A stretch of 6,161 nucleotides of DNA from Pseudanabaenaceae cyanobacterium MP8IB2.15 (GTDB lineage: Bacteria; Cyanobacteriota; Cyanobacteriia; Pseudanabaenales; Pseudanabaenaceae): assembly GCA_030248825.1 (NCBI GenBank), contig JARCMB010000299.1, positions 1-6,161 of the forward strand. The letters run 5' to 3'. The translations under genes and the position numbers were made by a program. Of the stretch, positions 1 through 5,944 are shown piece after piece; positions within the stretch are counted from its first letter, which is position 1; every line of letters starts with the position of its first letter. Below the pieces are notes generated by a model, which searched no databases, was not told the origin of the DNA, and saw only the letters and a program-made list of their open reading frames with translations.

Positions 1-84
1 CCGTTACGAATAAAAACGATCGTGAATCGGGCACTTCGTAGGAGCTAGAATTAAACTCTAGTCTGGAAACTATCTCTTACGGCA

Positions 85-1092
85 GTGCCTGAACTCAGAC
101 AAAACATCATTACGAGAGACTGGGTGATTATCGCTACTGAGCGGTCAAAGCGTCCCGATCAATTTGCTCGATCTCGTCCCCATCCGATCGTTCCCGCCTA
201 TCAAGATCATTGTCCTTTTTGTCTGGGCAACGAAGATCGCACACCTGATGAATTTTATCGACTTAGCGATCTCACGGGTTGGCGCGTCCGAGCCGTGCCC
301 AATAAATTTCCCGCCCTTGCTGCAACAGGAGAGCGGATCAGAAAAGTCGAAGGCATCCATCGATCGATGACGGCGGTAGGATTTCATGAAGTGATTATCG
401 AACATCCACGGCATGACATCACAACCGCGCTGATGGATGTTGTCGATGTTGAAAATATTCTCAAAGTCTATCGCCAGCGTTACATCAAGATCATGCAAGA
501 TCCTCGGATTGAGGCGATCGTGATCTTCAAAAATCATGGTGAAGGGGCAGGTACATCTTTAGAACATCCACATTCTCAACTAGCCGCCACACCTGTTGTG
601 CCATTTCAAGTTCGGGCGCGGATCGAAGAAGCGATCCGTTACTTTGATGACACAGGCGAATGTGTGTTTTGTAGCACGCTCAAAGATGAACTCTCAAGCC
701 GAGATCGCCTGATCTATGAGAGCGAATATTTCGTCGCTTTTATCCCTTTTGCCGCACTTTCGCCTTTTCATATTTGGATTTTTCCGCGCCATCATGCTTC
801 GTCTTTTCATGAGATTACCGATCTAGAGATTTTCGATTTGGCTGTGATGCTGAAGACAGTCCTCGCTAAGCTTTACTTTGGGCTGAATAATCCTGACTTT
901 AACTATTCCATTCGATCGATCCCACTTCACGATCGACCGACTGATTATTTCCACTGGTACATTGCGATCGTGCCGCGAGTTTCAATCCCCGCAGGATTTG
1001 AGCTAGGTAGTGGGATGTATATTAATTCCGCAATACCTGAAGAGAGTGCGAAATACCTCAGAGAGATCCAAATTCCATTGGATTCCCCATAA
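85..1092 (+). CDS. galT: Galactose-1-phosphate uridylyltransferase-like protein (HIT superfamily)
   Basis: A 335-residue GalT-family nucleotidyltransferase. By family, it exchanges the uridylyl group between UDP-glucose and galactose-1-phosphate in the cytoplasmic Leloir pathway. The active-site motif HPHSQ lies at residues 161-165; H163 is the expected uridylylated nucleophile. C43 and C46 (CPFC), H110 and H161 match the structural zinc site of E. coli GalT. A second CxxC pair (C193, C196), with H236/H237 and H290 downstream, suggests a second metal site. The N-terminus MPELRQNIITRDWVIIA is typical for the family. The start is GTG at 85: an in-frame stop at 52-54 and no better codon in between leave little choice, although no clear Shine-Dalgarno is seen. 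Length is normal for the family. hisG follows after 72 bp on the same strand with no obvious pathway link. The related ADP-glucose phosphorylase (plant At5g18200 type) shares this architecture, so the exact substrate is less certain than the family. Confidence 0.9.
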   Translation: MPELRQNIITRDWVIIATERSKRPDQFARSRPHPIVPAYQDHCPFCLGNEDRTPDEFYRLSDLTGWRVRAVPNKFPALAATGERIRKVEGIHRSMTAVGFHEVIIEHPRHDITTALMDVVDVENILKVYRQRYIKIMQDPRIEAIVIFKNHGEGAGTSLEHPHSQLAATPVVPFQVRARIEEAIRYFDDTGECVFCSTLKDELSSRDRLIYESEYFVAFIPFAALSPFHIWIFPRHHASSFHEITDLEIFDLAVMLKTVLAKLYFGLNNPDFNYSIRSIPLHDRPTDYFHWYIAIVPRVSIPAGFELGSGMYINSAIPEESAKYLREIQIPLDSP

Positions 1093-1164
1093 CTGGATAG
1101 TGACGGTTTTAATGGCAAAAGTTAGAGATAATAATCATAGAACTGTCGGCATACTACTAAATTC

Positions 1165-1806
1165 ATGATTACTTTTGCTCTACCCAAAGGATCGTTGCTT
1201 GAGGATTCGATCGCGCTGCTGCAATCGCTTGGGCTAGATTTCAGCTTATTTTTAGATAAGTCAAATCGCCTCCTCCAAATTACTGACCCCACTGGAGCGG
1301 CGAGAGCTTTGTTGGTAAGGGCGCAGGATGTGTCTGTGTATGTGGAATACGGTCAGGCGCAAATTGGGATTGTCGGTGAAGATGTGCTACGCGAAAAAAT
1401 GCCCAGAGTGGCGCGGCTGGTGGATTTAGGTTTTGGCAAGTGTCGCCTGTCGATCGCGGTGCCAAAAGATAGCCCATATACTTCAGCGTTAGATTTGCCC
1501 CCCCATTGTCGGATTGCCACTAAGTCGGTGCGTTGTGCGCGTGAGTATTTCCAGAGCATTGATTTGCCTGTCGAAATTATTCCGCTCTATGGTTCAGTGG
1601 AGTTAGGCCCAATTACTGGTATGTCCGAAGCGATCGTCGATTTAGTCTCGACTGGACGCACGCTCAAAGATAATGGACTAGTTGAAATCGAGGTTCTTTT
1701 TGAAAGCACGGCGCGATTGATCGCTCACCAACTCAGCTATCGCCTCAACAAAGATAACCTCAGCGACGTTATCGATAAAATCCGCTATACGGTAAATGAA
1801 AAATAG
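1165..1806 (+). CDS. hisG: ATP phosphoribosyltransferase catalytic subunit, short form (HisG_S)
   Basis: Catalyses the first step of histidine synthesis in the cytoplasm, joining ATP and PRPP to give phosphoribosyl-ATP. The protein has 213 residues, the length of the short HisG class. It lacks the C-terminal histidine-binding regulatory domain of long HisG (about 300 aa). Short HisG is known to need HisZ, a HisRS-like partner, for activity and feedback control; no hisZ is in this window. Visible motifs are the N-terminal ALPKGSL (5-11), GIVGEDVL (68-75), ATKSVRCAREYF (118-129), and the PRPP-binding signature around DLVSTGRTLKDNGL (159-172). ATG at 1165 is the natural start, because an in-frame TAG lies at 1138-1140 and no other start codon intervenes; no strong Shine-Dalgarno is visible. 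The gene ends with tandem stops, TAG at 1804 and TAA at 1807. It lies 72 bp after galT and could be read with it or from its own weak promoter. Confidence 0.96.
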   Translation: MITFALPKGSLLEDSIALLQSLGLDFSLFLDKSNRLLQITDPTGAARALLVRAQDVSVYVEYGQAQIGIVGEDVLREKMPRVARLVDLGFGKCRLSIAVPKDSPYTSALDLPPHCRIATKSVRCAREYFQSIDLPVEIIPLYGSVELGPITGMSEAIVDLVSTGRTLKDNGLVEIEVLFESTARLIAHQLSYRLNKDNLSDVIDKIRYTVNEK

Positions 1807-1899
1807 TAAGTCACAAAACCTCTATCTTCGAGAAAACTTTTGAGAGAATCACGATCAGACTGATATAGCCTGCCCATATTCGGCATCTGTACCGACTGA

Positions 1900-1936
1900 G
1901 CAAAAGTTCGTCTTGACGTATCAAAGAACTTTTTGC
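1900..1936. terminator. Imperfect hairpin between convergent genes, possible bidirectional terminator
   Basis: GCAAAAGTTC (1900-1909) pairs with GAACTTTTTGC (1926-1936) as a 10-bp stem with one bulged base. The loop contains a small inner pairing, TTGA (1913-1916) with TCAA (1921-1924). It sits between the convergent ends of hisG (1806) and the ABC ATPase gene (1962), where a shared terminator is expected. Against this, the stem is AT-rich and no T-run follows it on either strand; the only T-runs lie within the arms. The rest of 1807-1961 holds no gene or strong structure that I can see. Confidence 0.35.
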
Positions 1937-1961
1937 AAAGCAACAAAACCTGATTCACATC

Positions 1962-2711
1962 TTAATCCCAATCTTCGCTCTCATCTTTGTTCTCATATTC
2001 TCGATCGACAGAAGACTTGAGCATTAACTCTAGGGCTTGCCAATCAACAGATTGGCTGGATTGAGCTAAGACTAGTTGACCTCGATGTAATTGGATGAGA
2101 TTACTACACCATTTAGAGGCTAAATCAAGTTGATGATTGACCATAATTACCGTCAGTTTCGGGGTCAAATCTCGCAGTAAATCTAGTAAGAAATTAGCAC
2201 GTCCGCTATCAAGCGCAGAAGTCGGCTCGTCTAGCACCAAGATTTCTGGTTCCGTCACTAAAGCTCGTGCGATCGATACCCACTGTTTTTGTCCTACCGA
2301 TAGCTGGACTTCGGTGCGAGACATAAGTTTGTGGTCAAGTTGTAATCGCTCTGTCCACTCCTTTAGTCGAGATTGAATCTTGTCGATCGAATAGCCTCTT
2401 AATTTCAATGGATAAGTAATCGCCTCTTGGACAGTCATCCCTAGCAAAAAAGGTTCTTGGGGAACTAACATAACGCTCGATCGAAGCGTGTCGATCGGCA
2501 TGGTTTGGATATCTTTGCCATGCATCAAAATCTTGCCTGATGTCTGATCTATTAGGCGATTGAGTAATCTCAGCAAAGTCGATTTCCCTGCACCCGAAGC
2601 CCCCACGATCGCCGTACATTTACCCGCTTCGATCGTCAGCGAAATGTTAGTCAAGATTGACTTGTAGCTGACTTGGTGTAATTCCAAAGCTGGTATAGTT
2701 TGAGACATCAT
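1962..2711 (-). CDS. ABC transporter ATPase, FetA/STAR1-like, last gene of the sulfate-uptake operon
   Basis: A 249-residue cytoplasmic ABC ATPase. Walker A GASGAGKST is at 37-45 (K43, S44), the Q-loop glutamine at Q85 (LVPQEPF), the signature LSVGQ at 137-141, Walker B with catalytic glutamate ILVLDE at 157-162, the D-loop SALD at 165-168 and the switch histidine at H193. All catalytic elements are present, so it should hydrolyse ATP. Its ATG overlaps the cysW stop by four bases (ATGA), so it is almost certainly co-translated and is the best candidate motor for CysT/CysW. However, known CysA proteins are about 340-360 aa with a C-terminal TOBE-type region; here only about 55 residues follow H193, ending in an acidic tail (238-249). 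Features such as LSVGQ and the TVQEAITYPLKLRGY segment recall the FetA/YbbL/STAR1 family. It may power sulfate uptake, or be a co-transcribed ATPase for another system. Two adjacent ATG codons (2711, 2708) are equally possible starts. Confidence 0.88.
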   Translation of the reverse strand: MMSQTIPALELHQVSYKSILTNISLTIEAGKCTAIVGASGAGKSTLLRLLNRLIDQTSGKILMHGKDIQTMPIDTLRSSVMLVPQEPFLLGMTVQEAITYPLKLRGYSIDKIQSRLKEWTERLQLDHKLMSRTEVQLSVGQKQWVSIARALVTEPEILVLDEPTSALDSGRANFLLDLLRDLTPKLTVIMVNHQLDLASKWCSNLIQLHRGQLVLAQSSQSVDWQALELMLKSSVDREYENKDESEDWD

Positions 2712-3589
2712 ACTTTTATTTGAGATGTATGTCCAAACCGCTCTAAAATCTCTTTTAATACCAGAGTCACCAGAGCCAGTAATCCCAAAATTAGCGAAGC
2801 TGTAAAAGCTTCTTGAGACTGGTAATTTTTGTAGGCTTCTTCGATAAACAATGGCAAAGTCTGAGTTTTACCCGCTAAGCTGCCCGAAACTACTGACACC
2901 GCCCCAAACTCACCCATCGCTCTAGCATTTGTGAGCAACACCCCGTAGAGTAAACCCCAGCGAATATTCGGTACGGTGATTCGCGAAAAGATTTGCCAGT
3001 CATTCGCGCCTAAAGTCCGAGCTGATTCTTCTTCCGAAGTGCCAACTTCTTCTAAAATTGGGATGACCTCACGAGCGACAAATGGCATCGTCACAAAAGT
3101 ACTGGCAAGTACCACGCCTGGAATCGCAAACACAATTTGAAGATTAATCTGCTCCAAAAATGGCCCAAACCAACCATTCTTGCCATAAAGTAGCACGATC
3201 ATCAGACCAGCGACCACAGGCGAGATCGAAAACGGTAAATCGATAATGCTGATCAAAAGTGTCCTGCCTCTAAATCTATTGCGGGCAATTACCCATGCAG
3301 CACACAACCCAAACACAGTGTTTAATGGGATTGAGACGACTGCAACTAAAAGCGTCAACTGCGCCGCACTGAAGAAATCCTGATTCTTAAACACTTCCAG
3401 TGCTGGCTCGATCCCTTTGGCAAAGGCAACATAGACCACATTTAAAACTGGAAAGAACAAGACTAATCCTAGATAAGAAACCGCGATCGAAATTAATCCC
3501 CACTTCACTAGAAATTCGCCAGTATTGAGTTTTCTGGTATTTGACCTCTCATTTCCAAAGCCAATCTCAACCACAGGATCAACCGACAT
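2708..3589 (-). CDS. cysW: Sulfate/thiosulfate ABC transporter permease CysW
   Basis: One of the two inner-membrane subunits that form the sulfate channel, pairing with CysT. The 293-residue protein starts with about 28 polar residues. Hydrophobic segments follow near 30-57, 75-101, 111-135, 152-172, 210-236 and 261-279, giving the usual six-helix BPD_transp_1 fold. The cytoplasmic EAA loop that contacts the ATPase is visible at about 186-207 (EEESARTLGANDWQIFSRIT) with the conserved glycine G194. ARAMGEFGAVSVVSG (222-236) is typical of sulfate permeases, and RAMGEFGA helps to separate CysW from molybdate ModB. The start ATG at 3589 overlaps the end of cysT by 11 bases, preceded by a G-run (CTGGGGGC) that may serve as ribosome site. 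Its stop overlaps the ATPase start by four bases. Both overlaps argue for translational coupling. Confidence 0.95.
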   Translation of the reverse strand: MSVDPVVEIGFGNERSNTRKLNTGEFLVKWGLISIAVSYLGLVLFFPVLNVVYVAFAKGIEPALEVFKNQDFFSAAQLTLLVAVVSIPLNTVFGLCAAWVIARNRFRGRTLLISIIDLPFSISPVVAGLMIVLLYGKNGWFGPFLEQINLQIVFAIPGVVLASTFVTMPFVAREVIPILEEVGTSEEESARTLGANDWQIFSRITVPNIRWGLLYGVLLTNARAMGEFGAVSVVSGSLAGKTQTLPLFIEEAYKNYQSQEAFTASLILGLLALVTLVLKEILERFGHTSQIKV

Positions 3590-4409
3590 ACTTTTGCCCC
3601 CAGCGTTGTAAGAAATTAATGATCAAGATCAAAATCAGCGAGATCAGCAGCAACACAGTCCCAATTACAGTTGCACCCACATAGTCATATTCTTCTAGTC
3701 TTTGGAAAATCAAGATCGGCGCGATCAAGTCCTGAAAAGGGATATTAGAAGCAATAATCACCACAGAACCAAACTCACCCACCGATCGAGAGAAACCCAG
3801 TACTATACCAGTCAAAATTGGTGGAATTAGCGGCGGGAACTGGACACGCCAGAACGTTTGCCAGTTAGTCGCACCTAAACAATGGGAGGCCTCTTCTAGT
3901 TCTTTTTCCATTTCTTGGAGCACAGGTTGCAAAGTTCTCACCACAAAAGGTAAAGAGATAAACACCATGGCAATGAATACACCCGTGCGGTTAAATGCAA
4001 GCTGAATCCCCAATGGTTCCACCAATTGACCAATCCAGCCATTAGGAGCATAAACCGTTGCTAAGGTAATGCCTGCAACAGCAGTCGGCAACGCAAAAGG
4101 TAAATCTACGGCGGCATCGACGATTTTTCTGCCAGGAAACTCATAGCGCACCAATACCCAAGCTAAGAGAGTGCCAAAGAAACCGTTAACGATCGCGGCA
4201 TAAAGGGCGGTGACAAAGGTGACATCATAGGCAGACAGGGCAATATCACTTGTGGCTTTCTCCCAAAATTCTTGCGGTGATGAAGTCGCCGCCTTGAGCA
4301 ACATTGCCCCAATTGGGATTAATAACATCACCAATAGATAAGCCCAAGTCACAACCCAGGCAAAGGGAAATTTAAACCTTCTTTTCGGCAGATTTTGAGC
4401 TAAAGTCAT
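3579..4409 (-). CDS. cysT: Sulfate/thiosulfate ABC transporter permease CysT (CysU)
   Basis: The first of the two channel subunits of the sulfate importer, in the inner membrane. The 276-residue protein has hydrophobic segments near 16-40, 62-87, 100-121, 141-158, 193-221 and 245-267, the usual six-helix permease fold. The EAA loop lies at about 172-192 (EEASHCLGATNWQTFWRVQF), with G179 as the conserved glycine, and GFSRSVGEFGSVVIIASN (205-222) is characteristic of CysT. VDLPFALPTAVAGITLATVY (101-120) is also typical. The ATG at 4409 overlaps the TAA of the NIL-domain gene by one base (TAATG), with a strong GAGGAGGG ribosome site just upstream, which fixes the start. It overlaps cysW by 11 bases at the other end. 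Confidence 0.95.
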   Translation of the reverse strand: MTLAQNLPKRRFKFPFAWVVTWAYLLVMLLIPIGAMLLKAATSSPQEFWEKATSDIALSAYDVTFVTALYAAIVNGFFGTLLAWVLVRYEFPGRKIVDAAVDLPFALPTAVAGITLATVYAPNGWIGQLVEPLGIQLAFNRTGVFIAMVFISLPFVVRTLQPVLQEMEKELEEASHCLGATNWQTFWRVQFPPLIPPILTGIVLGFSRSVGEFGSVVIIASNIPFQDLIAPILIFQRLEEYDYVGATVIGTVLLLISLILILIINFLQRWGQKYVG

Positions 4410-4735
4410 TACCAGCCCTCCTCTTCTGCTGAATTACGCCATACTTCCAAATCTAGCTCATTCAGATATTGCAGGGCAGATTGGATTCGATCGGCTAAGC
4501 CTCGCAGTTCCAGTTTGAACCAGCCTTCTTGCTCAACACTTTCGCCCAAGATTGCCGCCGTAATATTCACGGTTAAGCCATATTTGGAGATCAGTTGCGA
4601 GATTACAGGTTCTTGATGATAATCACTGGGAATTCTCACTGTGATCAGGACATGAGTGGGGCGGTGATCGGGAGTAGCTGAGATATCTGGCTGTGGTGAA
4701 CCAGTCCCAATTCCAGTGTCAATTTCAGTTAGCAT
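4409..4735 (-). CDS. Stand-alone NIL-domain protein of the sulfate-uptake operon
   Basis: A small 108-residue soluble protein. The first 27 residues are polar and probably disordered. Residues about 28-100 match the NIL domain pattern: a first strand HVLITVRIPS (28-37), a helix PVISQLISKYGLTVNITAA (43-61), a central EGWFKLELRG (69-78), a second helix ADRIQSALQYLNEL (81-94) and a final strand DLEVW (95-99). This is the ferredoxin-like ligand-binding fold found at the C-terminus of the methionine importer ATPase MetN, where it binds methionine and shuts the transporter. Here it stands alone between sbpA and cysT. The ATG at 4735 has a good GGAGG site at 4743-4747, 14 bp after the sbpA stop. As I recall, other cyanobacteria, for example Synechocystis ssr2439, carry a small gene at the same place. 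A regulatory role in sulfur-amino-acid sensing is inference; the ligand is unknown. Confidence 0.85.
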   Translation of the reverse strand: MLTEIDTGIGTGSPQPDISATPDHRPTHVLITVRIPSDYHQEPVISQLISKYGLTVNITAAILGESVEQEGWFKLELRGLADRIQSALQYLNELDLEVWRNSAEEEGW

Positions 4736-4742
4736 AATTAGT

Positions 4743-4747
4743 CCTCC
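4743..4747 (-). promoter_or_regulatory. Ribosome binding site of the NIL-domain gene
   Basis: Read on the minus strand this is GGAGG, 7 bases before the ATG at 4735, inside the 14-bp gap after sbpA. It fixes the start of the small gene and supports it being truly translated. Confidence 0.75.
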
Positions 4748-4749
4748 AT

Positions 4750-5823
4750 TTACCCCTTCTTTAAGCTGGATTGAATCTTGTCAAATGACGCACCGTCGGC
4801 AAAAAACTTGGTTTGGATCGTATCCCAACCACCAAAATCTTTAACCGTCAGCAACTTCTCTACTTTTGGAAATTTATCCTTAAATTCAGTCTCGATCGAT
4901 GGTTCGATCGGGCGAAATCCCACCTTGGCAAATTCTCGCTGGGCAACTGGAGTAAACAGGAACTCTGCAAACGCTTTGGAGATGGCCTCAGTCCCATGTC
5001 TTTTTGTATTTGCATCTACCACAGCGATCGGTGAATCAATTGAGATATTAACGTCAGTGGGGACGATGAATGGCTCTTTATCTCCCTCCATTTCTGCTAA
5101 TAGTACTTCATTTTCATAATTGATTAGAACATCACCTTGACGCTGCTTGTAAAAGACTTCGCTAGATTCACGCGCATCTTTGGGTAGGACTTTGGTGTTT
5201 TGATAAAGTTGCTGGGTAAATTCTTCAGCTTTTTCGGCAGATTTTAAGTTGTGTTCGCCAGCACCATAGATTGCGAGGAAGTTCCATCTGGCACCGCCTG
5301 AAGTTTTAGGATTGGCTGTGATTATGGCAACTCCAGGTTTGACGGTATCTTCCCACCCTTTAATGTTTTTCGGGTTCCCCTTACGCACGGTCAAAGCCAC
5401 GACCGAATTAGTCACGATCGACTCATTAGGTAATTCTTTTTCCCAACCTGGTTCGATCAATTTCGCTTTCACCAACTTTTGCGTATCCATCGATAAGGCG
5501 AGATGGGTGATGTCGGCTTCCAGCCCATCAATCACAGCACGGGTCTGGGAGCCAGAACCACCATAACTTTCCGTGATTCTGACTTTTTGCCCTGTCTTTT
5601 GCTCCCACGCGGCGGTAAACTGCGGGATAATTTTTGAGTACGCCCGTTTGGTCACGGCATAGGAAACTAGGATAATTTCTGCTTCTTTTTTGTTTGCTTC
5701 GGTGTTGTTGCTTTGATTTGTTTGACTTGATGGACTACCGCAAGCAGCAATCGCAAAAGCTAAACATATCCCCACGCTAAACAATGAGAGCCATTTCCTG
5801 AAATGTTTCCAGATCATATTCAT
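4750..5823 (-). CDS. sbpA: Sulfate-binding lipoprotein SbpA
   Basis: The extracytoplasmic solute-binding protein of the sulfate/thiosulfate importer, which delivers the anion to CysT/CysW. Of 357 residues, the first 28 form a lipoprotein signal: a basic start (K6, R9, K10), a hydrophobic core (12-26) and the lipobox IAAC, with C28 as the lipid-anchored residue. A polar Ser/Asn/Gln-rich linker follows (29-47). The sulfate-binding family motifs ESYGGSGSQTRAVIDGLEAD (85-104) and NPKTSGGARWN (171-181) are clear, as is the later NYENEVLLAE (235-244). Length is normal. It is the promoter-proximal gene, as expected for the abundant subunit. Starts at 5823 (used here) and 5817 are both possible; neither has a recognisable Shine-Dalgarno. 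Induction by sulfur limitation is known for such operons in cyanobacteria, but no recognised operator is visible here. Confidence 0.96.
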   Translation of the reverse strand: MNMIWKHFRKWLSLFSVGICLAFAIAACGSPSSQTNQSNNTEANKKEAEIILVSYAVTKRAYSKIIPQFTAAWEQKTGQKVRITESYGGSGSQTRAVIDGLEADITHLALSMDTQKLVKAKLIEPGWEKELPNESIVTNSVVALTVRKGNPKNIKGWEDTVKPGVAIITANPKTSGGARWNFLAIYGAGEHNLKSAEKAEEFTQQLYQNTKVLPKDARESSEVFYKQRQGDVLINYENEVLLAEMEGDKEPFIVPTDVNISIDSPIAVVDANTKRHGTEAISKAFAEFLFTPVAQREFAKVGFRPIEPSIETEFKDKFPKVEKLLTVKDFGGWDTIQTKFFADGASFDKIQSSLKKG

Positions 5824-5832
5824 GATTTTAAA

Positions 5833-5858
5833 TACCGTTTAACCCATGTACTTACCGT
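5833..5858. repeat. Short direct repeat TACCGT in the sbpA leader, 20 bp apart
   Basis: TACCGT occurs at 5833-5838 and again at 5853-5858 (ACGGTA in the direction of sbpA), exactly 20 bp apart, about two helix turns. Both copies lie just downstream of the candidate -10 box, where a repressor or activator could act. Two six-base copies may be chance. Confidence 0.25.
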
Positions 5859-5860
5859 AG

Positions 5861-5888
5861 ATTATCATGCGATCGCTAATAATGGCAA
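5861..5888 (-). promoter_or_regulatory. Candidate promoter of the sbpA operon
   Basis: On the minus strand, TTGCCA (5888-5883, five of six matches to TTGACA) is followed after 16 bp by GATAAT (5866-5861, five of six matches to TATAAT). Transcription would start near 5854, giving a leader of about 30 bases before the sbpA ATG at 5823. The spacer contains the full HIP1 octamer GCGATCGC (5869-5876). This is a match by eye to the sigma-70 consensus; no start site is known. Confidence 0.55.
5869..5876. repeat. HIP1 octamer palindrome
   Basis: GCGATCGC, the highly iterated palindrome of many cyanobacterial genomes. It is the only full copy noticed in this window, although many degenerate CGATCG cores occur (for example near 512, 964, 1629, 4190 and 5022). 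It supports a cyanobacterial source and falls in the spacer of the candidate sbpA promoter. Confidence 0.85.
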
Positions 5889-5944
5889 TTTATAGCATCG
5901 TGAAATCTAGCTGTTGTTCGATCGCTAAATGATAAAATTCTTCG

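Noticed and set aside
1..84. Possible galT promoter (TAGAAT at 46-51) and a 5-bp inverted repeat CTAGA/TCTAG at 45-61
   Set aside because: No convincing -35 lies upstream of TAGAAT, and the stem is too short to stand out from chance. Nothing else is recognisable in this edge segment.
145..537. 130-aa minus-strand frame inside the GalT gene
   Set aside because: The + strand frame carries the complete GalT motif set. The antisense frame shows no family features.
1093..1164. Possible hisG promoter with GATAAT at 1127-1132
   Set aside because: No -35 element lies at a suitable distance; the nearest candidate, GTGACG at 1100-1105, is 21 bp away and matches poorly.
4778..5566. Several + strand frames of 73-113 aa opposite sbpA
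   Set aside because: They are all antisense to a full-length, clearly conserved sulfate-binding protein, and none has a recognisable motif.
5870..5928. Ten-base direct repeat CGATCGCTAA at 5870-5879 and 5919-5928 in the divergent gap
   Set aside because: The shared core is the HIP1-type CGATCG motif that recurs throughout the window, so the repeat is easily explained by HIP1 abundance.
5824..5944. NtcA-type site (GTA-N8-TAC) in the sbpA/Rpn divergent gap
   Set aside because: The GTA triplets checked there are not followed by TAC at the right spacing.
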